From positions 124,001-188,000 of the forward strand of contig CAVUOB010000013.1 of assembly GCA_963743035.1 (NCBI GenBank): a stretch of 64,000 nt of DNA, given 5' to 3'. Both the position numbers and the translations under genes were made by a program. Below the pieces are notes generated by a model that was not told the DNA's origin, made no database searches, and saw nothing but the letters and a program-made list of their open reading frames with translations. Positions 16,779-26,167 of this stretch are shown here, one piece after another. Numbering within the stretch: the stretch's first letter is position 1; each line of letters begins with the position of its first letter. The DNA comes from PALSA-911 sp963743035. GTDB taxonomy: Bacteria > Pseudomonadota > Alphaproteobacteria > Acetobacterales > Acetobacteraceae.

Positions 16779-17525
16779 CTACCGCTTCTCGGCCACCGCG
16801 ATATAGTTCACGCTGAGGTCCCGCCCGGTGCTCCAGCCGCCCGACAGCGTGTTGGGCGTCATGCCCGCCATGTCGACGGCGCCGAGGCCGGCCCGGCGCA
16901 GGCCGGCGCCGAGTTCCGCGGGGGTGACGAACTTCTTCCAATTATGCGTCCCGACCGGCAGCAGCCGCAGCAGGTATTCGGCTCCGAGCTTGGCCACCGC
17001 GAAGGACCGGGGCGTGCGGTTCAGCGTGGACAGGAACAGCAGCCCGCCGGGTTCCAGAAGATCGGCCAGGGTGCGCAGGAATGCCTCCGGTTCGGCGACG
17101 TGCTCGATCACCTCCAGCGCGGTGATCACTGGAAACCGTGCCCCCTCGGCTAGCAGCGTCTCCGCCGTGACCGCCCGGTATTCGAGTGCGAGGCCGAGGC
17201 CGGCCGCGTGCAGCCGCGCCGCCTCGATCGCCTCGCCGGCGGCGTCGATTCCCAGCACCGGGTAGCCGCGCCTCGCCAAAGCCTCCGCCGCCAGGCCGGC
17301 GCCGCAGCCGACATCCAGCACCCGCACGCCGGCGGGATCGGGGAAGCGCACGGCGATGTGCGCCGTGATCCAGTCGATCCGGGCCGGGTTCATGCGATGC
17401 AGCGGGCGCATCGGCCCATTCGGATCCCACCAGCGCGCGGCCAGCGCGTCGAACCGTGCCACCTCGGCCGGCACGACGGAATCGTCGCGCACGCCATCGG
17501 CTCCTGTGGCGGATATATGCTGCAT
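16779..17525 (-). CDS. ubiG: Ubiquinone biosynthesis O-methyltransferase
   Basis: UbiG carries out both O-methylations of ubiquinone synthesis. The 248-aa product has FDALAARWWDPNGPMRPLHR (about 25-44), the UbiG N-terminal hallmark, the SAM motif VLDVGCGAGLAAEALARRG, ALEVIEHVAEPEAFLRTLAD and the C-terminal HNWKKFVTPAEL region. It is divergent from lysC, the typical alphaproteobacterial arrangement. COQ9 at 37624 belongs to the same pathway. Confidence 0.95.
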   Translation of the reverse strand: MQHISATGADGVRDDSVVPAEVARFDALAARWWDPNGPMRPLHRMNPARIDWITAHIAVRFPDPAGVRVLDVGCGAGLAAEALARRGYPVLGIDAAGEAIEAARLHAAGLGLALEYRAVTAETLLAEGARFPVITALEVIEHVAEPEAFLRTLADLLEPGGLLFLSTLNRTPRSFAVAKLGAEYLLRLLPVGTHNWKKFVTPAELGAGLRRAGLGAVDMAGMTPNTLSGGWSTGRDLSVNYIAVAEKR

Positions 17526-17628
17526 GGTTGCCCCTCAATCCCTGCGCCAGTATGTGTGCGCCCCCAACAAACTGCGCAAGCCGCGCATGCCAGCCCAAAA
17601 CGCCAACCTGGAGCCCGACCCGACCGCC

Positions 17629-18876
17629 ATGGCCCGTATCGTGATGAAGTTCGGCGGCACCTCCGTCGCCGACCTCGACCGTATCCGCAACGTCGCCGCC
17701 CGCGTGGCGCGCGAGGTGGAGCGCGGCCATGAGGTCGCCGTCGTCGTTTCCGCCATGTCCGGCACCACCAACCAGCTGGTCGGCTGGTGCCAGGCGCTCG
17801 CCCCGCTGCATGACGCGCGGGAATACGACACCGTGGTTGCCACCGGCGAGCAGGTCACCACCGGGCTGCTGGCGATCGCGCTGCAGGAGCGCGGCGTGGA
17901 TGCCCGGTCCTGGCAGGGCTGGCAGATCCCGATCCAGACCGACGGCGCGCATGGCAAGGCCCGCATCGCCAGCATCGACGGCAGCGAGCTGGTCCGGCGC
18001 ATGGGGCAGGGCCAGGTGGCGGTGGTGTCGGGGTTCCAGGGCATCGGCCCGGACAACCGGATCACCACGCTCGGCCGCGGCGGGTCCGATACCTCGGCGG
18101 TGGCGATGGCGGCGGCGGTGGGCGCCGATCGCTGCGATATCTATACCGATGTGGACGGGATCTACACGACCGATCCCAGGATCGTCAGCAAGGCGCGCAA
18201 GCTGGACAAGATCGCGTATGAGGAAATGTTGGAGCTGGCGTCGGTCGGTGCGAAGGTGTTGCAGACCCGCAGCGTCGAGCTGGCGATGAACGAGCGGGTG
18301 CGGGTGCGGGTGCTGTCCAGCTTCGTGGACATGGACCCCAACGACCCATCGGATGGGGACGATGCCGGCACCCTGGTAGTGGACGAGGATGAGATTGTGG
18401 AAAAAGAGATTGTCTCCGGGATCGCCTATTCGCGTGACGAGGCGAAGATCACGCTGCGGCGCATTCCTGACCGTCCCGGCATCGCCGCGGCCATTTTCGG
18501 CGCGCTGGCCGACCATAACGTCAATGTCGACATGATCGTGCAGAACATCTCCGCCGATGGCATGACCGACCTGACCTTCACCGTGGGCAAGGCCGACCTG
18601 CCGCGCGCCCAGGCGACCCTGGCCGAGGCGCAGCCGCAGATCGGGCATGCCGAGGCCATCGCCGATCCTTCCGTCGCCAAGATCAGCGTGGTCGGCACCG
18701 GCATGCGCAGCCATGCCGGCGTCGCCAACACGATGTTCCGGGCGCTGGCCGACAAGGCGATCAACATCCAGGTGATCTCCACCAGCGAAATCAAGGTCAG
18801 CGTGCTGATCGCCGCCGACTACACGGAACTGGCGGTGCGCGCGCTGCACACCGCCTATGGCCTCGATGCCGCCTGA
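17629..18876 (+). CDS. lysC: Aspartate kinase
   Basis: Aspartokinase phosphorylates aspartate, opening the lysine, threonine and methionine pathway. The 415-aa product begins ARIVMKFGGTSVADLDRI and carries GRGGSDTSAVAMAAAVGAD and YTDVDGIYTTDPRIV (kinase domain to about 250). Two tandem ACT domains follow (about 270-415), giving feedback control by end-product amino acids. An in-frame ATG at 17587 would add 14 residues; the start at 17629 gives the normal family N-terminus. The last codons overlap the next gene's ATG. Confidence 0.95.
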   Translation: MARIVMKFGGTSVADLDRIRNVAARVAREVERGHEVAVVVSAMSGTTNQLVGWCQALAPLHDAREYDTVVATGEQVTTGLLAIALQERGVDARSWQGWQIPIQTDGAHGKARIASIDGSELVRRMGQGQVAVVSGFQGIGPDNRITTLGRGGSDTSAVAMAAAVGADRCDIYTDVDGIYTTDPRIVSKARKLDKIAYEEMLELASVGAKVLQTRSVELAMNERVRVRVLSSFVDMDPNDPSDGDDAGTLVVDEDEIVEKEIVSGIAYSRDEAKITLRRIPDRPGIAAAIFGALADHNVNVDMIVQNISADGMTDLTFTVGKADLPRAQATLAEAQPQIGHAEAIADPSVAKISVVGTGMRSHAGVANTMFRALADKAINIQVISTSEIKVSVLIAADYTELAVRALHTAYGLDAA

Positions 18877-19922
18877 TATCCTGCACCCGGACCCCGCGAG
18901 GGTCGCCGCCCGGGCCGAGCTCGACCGGTTGTGGTCGCGCGGCACCGCGTTCCTCGGCAGCGAGCGTCGCCATCCTCGGCGGCGCGATGAGCTGGGTGAG
19001 CGAGCGCCATCTGGTCGCCGCCCTGTCCAATGCCGGCGGCTTCGGCGTGATCGCCTGCGGCGCCATGGGCCCCGACCTGCTGGCCAGGGAGATCGCCGGC
19101 ACCCAGGCGCTGACCGACAGGCCGTTCGGCGTCAATCTGATCACCATGCATCCGCAGCTGGACGATCTGGTCCGCGTCTGTCTGGAGGCGAAGGTGGGGC
19201 ATATCGTGCTCGCCGGCGGCATTCCGCCGGGCGGTGCGGTGCGCGCGGTGAAGGATGGCGGCGCCAGGCTGATCGCCTTCACTCCGGCGCTGGTGCTGGC
19301 GAAGCGTCTGGTGCGCTCCGGCGCGGATGCGCTGGTGATCGAGGGTTCGGAGGCCGGTGGGCATATCGGTCCGGTGTCGCTGACCGTGCTGGCGCAGGAG
19401 ATCCTGCCGCATATGAAGGACGTTCCGATCTTCGTCGCCGGCGGCCTCGGCCGTGGCGAGGCGATCCTGTCCTATCTGGAGATGGGCGCCTCCGGCGCGC
19501 AGCTCGGCACCCGCTTTGCCGCGACCACGGACAGCATCGCCCATCCCCGCTTCAAGCAGGCCTTCCTGAAGGCCAATGCGCGCGATGCCCTGCCGTCCGT
19601 GCAACTTGATGAACGCTTTCCGGTGATCCCCGTGCGCGGACTGGTCAACGAGGGCACCAAACGGTTCCTGGCGCATCAGGGGGAAACGCTGAAACGCTTT
19701 CAGGCCGGCGAGCTGACCAAGGACGCCGCGCAACTGGAAATCGAGCATTTCTGGGCCGGCGCGCTGCGCCGCGCGGTGATCGAGGGCGATATCGACACCG
19801 GATCGGTGATGGCCGGCCAGTCCGTTGGCATGGTGACTGCGGAGCAGTCGGTCGCGGAGGTGATCGCCGAACTGGTTGACCAGGCGGTGACCGCGCTCGC
19901 CGCCCGCGGCCGCCCGACCTGA
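18866..19922 (+). pseudogene. Nitronate monooxygenase, apparent +1 frameshift near 18963
   Basis: FMN-dependent nitronate monooxygenases oxidise alkyl nitronates. The reading frame from the ATG at 18866 gives MPPDILHPDPARVAARAELD then LWSRGTAFLGSE. The conserved continuation, VAILGGAMSWVSERHLVAAL, lies in another frame reached by removing one base around 18960-18965. From there 311 codons run to 19922 with NAGGFGVIACGAMGPDLL, ADALVIEGSEAGGHIG (catalytic His) and VAGGLGRGEAILSYLEMGA. The rest is well preserved, so a recent mutation or a sequencing error is likely. An internal ATG at 18987 could start a shortened protein lacking the first strand. It overlaps lysC by 11 bp. Confidence 0.8.
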
Positions 19923-19929
19923 CCGCCCC

Positions 19930-22200
19930 ATGACCACCCCGCGCCGTCTGCTTTCGCGTCTGCGCGAGCTGATGGCGTCGGGCAACGCGACCCCGGATGC
20001 CTCCCCGTACGGCTCGCCGCTGGCGGAGCTGGTGCGCCTGGTGGCCAGCGAGCTGGTCAGCGAGGTATGCTCGATCTACGTCCAGCGTCCCGGCGACATC
20101 CTGGAACTCGCGGCGACCGAGGGCCTCAATCCGAATGCGATCGGACGGACCCGGTTGCGCGTCGGCGAGGGGATCATCGGCCTGTGCGCGGCCACCGCCA
20201 CGGTGGAGAACCTGCCGGACGCGCAAAACCATCCGGCCTTCGCCTATCGCCCGGAAACCGGGGAGGAGCCCTACGCCTCGCTGCTGGCGGTGCCGGTGCG
20301 CCGTGCCGGGCGCACGCTCGGGGTGCTGGCGGTGCAGAACCGCACGCCGCGCCAGTACAGCGACGACGAGGTGGATGTGCTGGAGACCGTGTCGATGCTG
20401 CTGGCGGAGGTGCTGGCAGCGTCGGGGCAGGCCGACGGCACGGATGAGGGCGTCGCCGGCACCGTGCCGCGGGTGTTCAACGGCACCACGCTGGTTGCCG
20501 GCATCGTCATCGGCCCGGTTCTGCTGCATGGCGGCTTTCACATCGCGCGCAAGCTGCTGGCCGATGATCCCGAGCTGGAACTGCAGCGCCTGCACGTGGC
20601 CGCCGAGCACATGCAGCGCGGTCTGGACGAATTGATCGAGGCGCGCATGCCGGCGGCCGAGGCCGGCAACAGCGCCGAGGCGTCGGCCTCGCGCGAGGTG
20701 CTGGAGGCCTACCGCCTGGTCGCCGCCGATGCCGGCTGGCTGCGCCGCGTGGGCGAGGTGATTCGCGGCGGCCTGTCAGCCGAGGCGGCGGTGCAGCGCG
20801 TGGCCGGTGAGCTGCGCGACCGGATGCGGCGCATTTCCGACCCTTATCTGCGCGAAAGGCTGGCCGATCTCGAGGACCTGGCGGGACGGCTGCTGCGCGC
20901 GCTGGCCGGCAATGTGCTGGTCCACGAGCCGGTGCCTGCGGGCGCCATCCTGCTGGCGCGGCGGCTGGGGCCGGCGGAACTGCTGGACTGGCATGCCCGC
21001 GGCGTCGCCGGCGTCGCGGTCGAGGAGGCAAGCCCCTCGGGCCATGCCGCGATCCTGGCCCGCGCGCTGAACCTGCCCATGATCGGCGGCACGCGCGGCG
21101 TGGTGGACGCGGCCGGCCCGCAGGACGACGCGGTGCTGGACGGCGATGACGGGCAGCTGATCCTGCGGCCGGAGGCGGATGTTCGCGGGCTCTATGCCCG
21201 GGCCATGGAGGCGCGCAGCGCAAGGCAGGCCGGCTGGGCCGCCTTGCGCGACCGGCCCGCGGTCTCGCGCGACGGGGTGCCGGTCAGCCTGATGCTGAAT
21301 GTCGGGCTGGGCCTGGAGCTCGATCAGCTCGACGTGACCGGGGCGGCCGGCATCGGTCTGTTTCGCACCGAGATCGCGATGCTCGCCCGCGGGGCGATCG
21401 CCGATACTGCCGAACAGGCGGGGATCTATGCCCGGGTGCTGGATGCCGCGGGAGATCGGCCGGTGCTGTTCCGCACGCTGGATCTCGGCGGCGACAAGCT
21501 GCTGCCGGGCGCGGTCCCGCTGGTCGAGGAGAATCCGGCCATGGGCTGGCGGTCCCTGCGCATCGGCCTCGACCGCCCGGCGCTGCTGCGCCGGCAGCTG
21601 CGCGCCCTGCTGCTGGCCGCCGGGGGGCGGAAGCTGTTCGTGATGTTCCCGATGGTGGCGACGGTGGCGGAATTCCGTGCCGCGCGTGCCCTGCTGCTGG
21701 CGGAGGCGCGCCGCGTGCGCCCGGCGCCTTCCCGGCTTTCGATCGGCACCATGCTGGAGGTGCCCTCTCTGCTCTGGCAATTGCCGGTGCTGCTGGCCGA
21801 GGCCGATTTCATCTCCATCGGGTCCAATGACCTGCTGCAGTTCCTGTTCGCCGCCGATCGCGGCTCGCCGGCGCTGTCCGGGCGTTACGATCTGCTGTCC
21901 CCGCCGGTGCTGGATCTGATCGAGACCGTGCTGAAGCAGGCGCAGGCGGCCGGTGTGCCGGTGTCGCTCTGCGGCGAGGCGGCGGCGCGCCCGCTGGAGG
22001 CGATGACGCTGATTGCGCTGGGCATCACCTCGCTGTCGATGCCGGCGCCGGCGCTGCTGCCGGTGAAGGCGCTGCTGGCGAGGCTCGATTTGTCGGCGTT
22101 CCGCCCGGTGCTGGCCGCCGTCCGGCGCAACGCGGCCGGGGAGGCCAGCCTGCGCGAGCCGATCCTGGCCTGGGCACGCGAGCACGGGCTGCCGCTATGA
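19930..22200 (+). CDS. ptsP: Phosphoenolpyruvate-protein phosphotransferase PtsP (EI-Ntr)
   Basis: EI of the nitrogen-related phosphotransferase system, which passes phosphate from PEP to NPr. The 756-aa product has an N-terminal GAF domain (about 20-160, sensing glutamine in studied members). An EI N-domain follows with phospho-His near 371 in SPSGHAAILARALNLPMIGG. The PEP-binding barrel contains GAAGIGLFRTEIAML, FRTLDLGGDKL, SIGSNDLLQFLFAADRG and VSLCGEAAARP with the catalytic Cys. It starts 7 bp after the nitronate monooxygenase gene. Length is normal. Confidence 0.95.
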   Translation: MTTPRRLLSRLRELMASGNATPDASPYGSPLAELVRLVASELVSEVCSIYVQRPGDILELAATEGLNPNAIGRTRLRVGEGIIGLCAATATVENLPDAQNHPAFAYRPETGEEPYASLLAVPVRRAGRTLGVLAVQNRTPRQYSDDEVDVLETVSMLLAEVLAASGQADGTDEGVAGTVPRVFNGTTLVAGIVIGPVLLHGGFHIARKLLADDPELELQRLHVAAEHMQRGLDELIEARMPAAEAGNSAEASASREVLEAYRLVAADAGWLRRVGEVIRGGLSAEAAVQRVAGELRDRMRRISDPYLRERLADLEDLAGRLLRALAGNVLVHEPVPAGAILLARRLGPAELLDWHARGVAGVAVEEASPSGHAAILARALNLPMIGGTRGVVDAAGPQDDAVLDGDDGQLILRPEADVRGLYARAMEARSARQAGWAALRDRPAVSRDGVPVSLMLNVGLGLELDQLDVTGAAGIGLFRTEIAMLARGAIADTAEQAGIYARVLDAAGDRPVLFRTLDLGGDKLLPGAVPLVEENPAMGWRSLRIGLDRPALLRRQLRALLLAAGGRKLFVMFPMVATVAEFRAARALLLAEARRVRPAPSRLSIGTMLEVPSLLWQLPVLLAEADFISIGSNDLLQFLFAADRGSPALSGRYDLLSPPVLDLIETVLKQAQAAGVPVSLCGEAAARPLEAMTLIALGITSLSMPAPALLPVKALLARLDLSAFRPVLAAVRRNAAGEASLREPILAWAREHGLPL

Positions 22201-22560
22201 GGCGGAACGATGCGTCGTTGGCCCGGTCGTTTCCGCGCGAAGCTTTTTGGGCGAAGATTTTGGGGCGAACTCGACACGGCCGCGCCGCATGACAGGGCTG
22301 CGCTGTTGTTCCGAAAGGACGAGATCCGATTCGACGTGATCATTAAACCAAGGCAATCTAGGGTCGTTGGCAAGGCTGGTGATCCTGGTATAGAAGCCCG
22401 CGGTTCGTGCCCCACGGTCCTTGCTCAGCATGGCGCAAGCCCCGGTGGGGAACGGTTCGGCGGGCGGTGGATCGAAGAATGAACTCGCGGGATCGGGGCT
22501 GCCGTGCTGCAGGATAGCAGGTCGAAACTGGCCAAAAGCCAGAATATGCAGAGCCGGATT
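22201..22560. other. Non-coding gap between ptsP and the HTH gene
   Basis: This 360-bp stretch is lower in GC than its surroundings and holds no ORF that I recognise. Small ORFs on both strands (for example 22210-22482) resemble nothing known to me. It probably carries the ptsP terminator and the promoter of the next gene. Confidence 0.4.
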
Positions 22561-23619
22561 ATGATGTTGAGCACAGGTATCGAGCCGCCGGGCATGTCTG
22601 GCGCTTCACGCGTCGGGGAGGATCTGCGCGCGGCGCGCGAGCGGCTGGGCTGGAGCCTGCGGGAATGCGCCGAAGGGCTGCGGATCCGTCCGGAATATCT
22701 CGCGGCGCTGGAGGACGGTAATTTCAACGTGATGCCCGGCGCGGCCTATGCCGCCGGCTTCCTGCGCAGCTATGGCCGCGCGCTCGGCCTGGACGCCGAC
22801 GAGCTGGTGCGCCGCTACAAGGCCGAGGCGGCGCGCGGCGGCACCCAGACCCAGCTGGCGTTTCCGGTTCCCGCCCCCGAGCGGGGCTGGCCGACCGGCG
22901 CGGTCGTGCTGCTCGGTGCCCTGCTGGCGGTGGGCGCCTATGTCGGCTGGTATCGTCTGTCCGGCGAGGGACGCCTGCCGGCCGAGGTCGTGCCGGCGGT
23001 GCCGGCGCGGCTGGCGCCGCTGGCCGAGCAGGTGGTGCCGCCATCAGCGCCGCCGCCCGGCGCCGTCCAGCCGGCGGCGGTGCCCGGCGACATCCCCGAG
23101 CCGGGCGACGCGCCGCAGATGCCGGCGATCTCGCCATCCTCCGCCGCCGCCGCCATTCCGCTCCCGCCGGTTCCCGCCGCCGTGCCGCCCCCGCCGGTGA
23201 TGCAGACCTCCCTGCCGCCCTCGGTTCCGGCGGCCACGAACCCGGCGGCCACAAGCCCGGCACTCTCGCCCGATACGCCGCGCCTGGTGCTGCGCGTGCA
23301 TGGCGATGCCTGGCTGCAGGTGCGCGATCGCTCCGGCCAGGTCCTGCTGCGCAAGGTGATGAAGGCGGGCGAGAGCTGGCCGGTGCCGCCCAGGCCCGGT
23401 CTGTTGCTGAACACCGGCAATGCCGGGAATACCGAAATCGTGCTGGATGGCAGCCAGATGATCGCCCTGTCCGGTGCCGGCATCACCCGGCGCGACCTGC
23501 CGCTGGACGTGGATCTGATCAAGGACGGCAAGCTCGGGCCGCAGGTCATCCTGCCGAAGCCGCGCCCGCCGCCGGCCGAGGCCGCAGATGGCGCGGCGCC
23601 CGCACCCGCGAGCAACTAA
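22561..23619 (+). CDS. RodZ-like helix-turn-helix membrane protein with DUF4115
   Basis: RodZ-type proteins link MreB to the envelope. The 352-aa product has an N-terminal cytoplasmic HTH_25 domain (about 16-85, LRAARERLGWSLRECAEGLR then IRPEYLAALEDGNF), one transmembrane helix (about 105-125, AVVLLGALLAVGAYVGWYRL), a long Pro/Ala-rich linker (about 130-240), and a periplasmic DUF4115 beta-domain (VLRVHGDAWLQVRDRSGQVL). In-frame ATGs at 22561, 22564 and 22594 leave the start unsettled, with no clear ribosome site. Position before ispG is conserved in alphaproteobacteria. Confidence 0.82.
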   Translation: MMLSTGIEPPGMSGASRVGEDLRAARERLGWSLRECAEGLRIRPEYLAALEDGNFNVMPGAAYAAGFLRSYGRALGLDADELVRRYKAEAARGGTQTQLAFPVPAPERGWPTGAVVLLGALLAVGAYVGWYRLSGEGRLPAEVVPAVPARLAPLAEQVVPPSAPPPGAVQPAAVPGDIPEPGDAPQMPAISPSSAAAAIPLPPVPAAVPPPPVMQTSLPPSVPAATNPAATSPALSPDTPRLVLRVHGDAWLQVRDRSGQVLLRKVMKAGESWPVPPRPGLLLNTGNAGNTEIVLDGSQMIALSGAGITRRDLPLDVDLIKDGKLGPQVILPKPRPPPAEAADGAAPAPASN

Positions 23620-23764
23620 CCGCAACATATGAGGTTTTCCCAGGTGGCGGATCCCTGGCGCGGGTAGCGTTTCGGGCCGCCAATCCCTATTGTTCAACGA
23701 CCCGATATCACCGGCGCCCCCAATTCCGGCGCGGTCCTCATCGCATGAGCCGGAGAGTTATCCC

Positions 23765-24904
23765 ATGAACTACCGTCCCTATCAGCAGATCAGCCGCCGC
23801 GTGTCGCGCAAAATCCACGTCGGGCGCGTACCGGTCGGAGGTGACGCGCCGATCACCGTGCAGACCATGACCAACACGCTGACCACGGACGTGGCCGCCA
23901 CGGTAGCGCAGATCAAGCGTGCGCAAGCCGCGGGGGTGGACATCGTGCGCGTCTCCTGCCCGGACCAGGAGAGTGCCCTGGCGCTGAAGGATATCGTGCG
24001 CCAGGTGGACGTGCCGATCGTCGCCGACATCCATTTCCACTACCGCCGCGCCATCGAGGCGGCGCAGAGCGGGGCGGCATGCCTGCGCATCAACCCCGGC
24101 AATATCGGCAGCCCCGAGCGCGTGCGCGAAGTGATCCAGGCCGCCCGCGACCATGGCTGCTCCATGCGCATCGGCGTCAATGCCGGATCGCTGGAGAAGC
24201 ACCTGCTGGAGAAATACGGTGAGCCGAACCCCGAGGCTCTGGTGGAATCCGCGCTGGAGCACGCCAAGATCCTGCAGGACCACGATTTCCACGAATTCAA
24301 GATCAGCGTGAAGGCGTCCGACGTGTTCCTCGCCGTCGCCGCCTATCAGCAGCTGGCCGAGGTCTGCGACCATCCGCTGCATATCGGCATCACCGAGGCC
24401 GGCGGGCGGCGCATGGGCACGGTGAAATCCTCCATCGGCCTGGGCTCCCTGCTCTGGGCCGGCGTCGGCGATACGCTGCGGGTGTCGCTGTCCGATGAGC
24501 CGGAGGAGGAAGTGCGGGTCGGCTGGGACATCCTGAAGGGGCTGGGCATCCGCCATCGCGGCGTGAAGGTGATCTCCTGCCCGTCCTGCGCCCGTCAGGG
24601 CTTCAACGTGATCGAGACGGTGCAGATCCTGGAGGACCGGCTGGCGCATATCGAGACGCCGATGACGCTGTCCATCATCGGCTGCGTGGTGAACGGGCCC
24701 GGCGAGGCGCTGATGACCGATATCGGGCTGACCGGCGGCGGCAACGGGCGGCACATGATCTACGCCGCCGGCAAGACCGACCATACGATCGAGAGCAGCG
24801 GCATGGTCGACCATATCGTCGGCCTGGTGGAAGCGAAGGCCGCGGAGCTGAAGGCCGTTGCCGAGGCGGAGAAGGCCCGGGCCGCGCTGGAGGCCGCCGA
24901 ATAA
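23765..24904 (+). CDS. ispG: 4-hydroxy-3-methylbut-2-enyl diphosphate synthase (flavodoxin/ferredoxin)
   Basis: IspG converts MEcPP to HMBPP in the MEP isoprenoid pathway using a [4Fe-4S] cluster. The 379-aa product starts YRPYQQISRRVSRKIHVGRV and includes PITVQTMTNTLTTDV, ADIHFHYRRAI, and the cluster cysteines in SCPSCARQGFNVIETV and GCVVNGPGEA. The C-terminus is Ala/Glu-rich. It starts 145 bp after the RodZ-like gene and is followed closely by hisS. Confidence 0.96.
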   Translation: MNYRPYQQISRRVSRKIHVGRVPVGGDAPITVQTMTNTLTTDVAATVAQIKRAQAAGVDIVRVSCPDQESALALKDIVRQVDVPIVADIHFHYRRAIEAAQSGAACLRINPGNIGSPERVREVIQAARDHGCSMRIGVNAGSLEKHLLEKYGEPNPEALVESALEHAKILQDHDFHEFKISVKASDVFLAVAAYQQLAEVCDHPLHIGITEAGGRRMGTVKSSIGLGSLLWAGVGDTLRVSLSDEPEEEVRVGWDILKGLGIRHRGVKVISCPSCARQGFNVIETVQILEDRLAHIETPMTLSIIGCVVNGPGEALMTDIGLTGGGNGRHMIYAAGKTDHTIESSGMVDHIVGLVEAKAAELKAVAEAEKARAALEAAE

Positions 24905-24905
24905 C

Positions 24906-26156
24906 GTGGCCGACCTGCAACCCGTCCGCGGCACCCGTGACCTCATTGGCGAGGATCAGCGGCGCCACCAGCATGTGATCGAGACCGCGCGGCGGATCGC
25001 CGCGTCCTATGGCTTCGACGAATGGTCGACGCCGGTGTTCGAGGATACCCGCGTGTTCTCCCGCACTCTGGGCGAAACCTCCGACGTGGTGATGAAGGAG
25101 ATGTACACCTTCGAAGACCGCGGCGGCGACAGCGTCACGCTGCGCCCGGAGGGCACCGCCGGTGTGTGCCGCGCGCTGGTCACCAACGGCCTGACGCAGT
25201 CGCTGCCGCAGAAAGTGTTCTACGCCGGCCCGATGTTCCGCTACGAGCGGCCGCAGAAGGGCCGCTACCGGCAGTTCCACCAGATCGGGCTGGAACTGAT
25301 CGGCCCGGCCGAACCGCTGGCCGACGCCGAAGTGATCGCCTGCGGCTGGGACATCCTGACCGCGCTGGGCGTCGCTGGGGACACCATGCTGGAGCTCAAC
25401 ACGCTCGGCGACCGGGAGAGCCGGGATGCCTACCGCGCCGCCCTGGTGGCCTATTTCACCGCGCATCGGTCGGCGCTGTCGAAGGACAGCCTGGAACGGC
25501 TGGAGCGCAACCCGATGCGCATCCTCGATTCCAAGGACGAGGGCGACCGCCGCCTGGTGGCCGGTGCGCCGACCATCTATGCCCATCTGAGCGAAGCCGC
25601 CGCTGCATTCTACGCCGCGCTGAAGCGGCATCTGACCCGCTTCGGCGTGCCGTTCGTGGAAAATCCACGGATCGTTCGCGGCCTCGACTATTACGGCCAC
25701 ACCGCCTTCGAATTCGTCACCCAAAAACTCGGGGCCCAGGGCACGGTGCTGGCCGGCGGTCGCTATGACGGGCTGGTGGGCGAGATGGGCGGGCCGCAGA
25801 CCCCCGCCGTCGGCTGGGCCGCGGGGATCGAACGGCTCGGCATGCTGCTCGATGCGCCGCCGCCCGCGCCTTCCGGCATCGCGGTCATTCCCGTCGGTGA
25901 CGCGGCCGAGGGGGCGGCGCTGGAAGTGCTGCAATCGCTCCGCCATGCCGGTCAGCGCGCGGAGATGGCCTATCGCGGCAATCTCAAGCGCCGCCTGGAA
26001 CGCGCCAACCGGCACGGAGCGCGCGCCGCGGTCATCCTGGGCGAAGACGATCTGGCCCGCGGCGTGGCGCAGGTGAAGGACCTCGCGACCGGCGCGCAGG
26101 AAGCGGTGAAGCTGGCGGACATCGCCGCCTATCTTCAATCGGGTGGCCTGCGATAA
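24906..26156 (+). CDS. hisS: Histidine-tRNA ligase
   Basis: Class II aminoacyl-tRNA synthetase charging tRNA-His. The 416-aa product has the N-terminal LQPVRGTRDL, motif 2 FYAGPMFRYERPQKGRYRQF, the His-binding segments LAGGRYDGLVGEMGG and IVRGLDYYGHTAFEF, motif 3 AVGWAAGIERLGML, and a C-terminal anticodon-binding domain. It begins with GTG one base after the ispG stop, giving the standard N-terminus. Confidence 0.95.
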   Translation: MADLQPVRGTRDLIGEDQRRHQHVIETARRIAASYGFDEWSTPVFEDTRVFSRTLGETSDVVMKEMYTFEDRGGDSVTLRPEGTAGVCRALVTNGLTQSLPQKVFYAGPMFRYERPQKGRYRQFHQIGLELIGPAEPLADAEVIACGWDILTALGVAGDTMLELNTLGDRESRDAYRAALVAYFTAHRSALSKDSLERLERNPMRILDSKDEGDRRLVAGAPTIYAHLSEAAAAFYAALKRHLTRFGVPFVENPRIVRGLDYYGHTAFEFVTQKLGAQGTVLAGGRYDGLVGEMGGPQTPAVGWAAGIERLGMLLDAPPPAPSGIAVIPVGDAAEGAALEVLQSLRHAGQRAEMAYRGNLKRRLERANRHGARAAVILGEDDLARGVAQVKDLATGAQEAVKLADIAAYLQSGGLR

Positions 26157-26167
26157 ACTCCTGCCGC

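Noticed and set aside
16942..18945. 667-aa open frame on the minus strand
   Set aside because: It spans lysC and ubiG in antisense or shifted phase and has the composition of a mirror frame. Both real genes are clear.
22210..22482. 90-aa plus-strand ORF after ptsP
   Set aside because: No recognisable motif, no clear ribosome site, and competing ORFs on the other strand; treated as intergenic.
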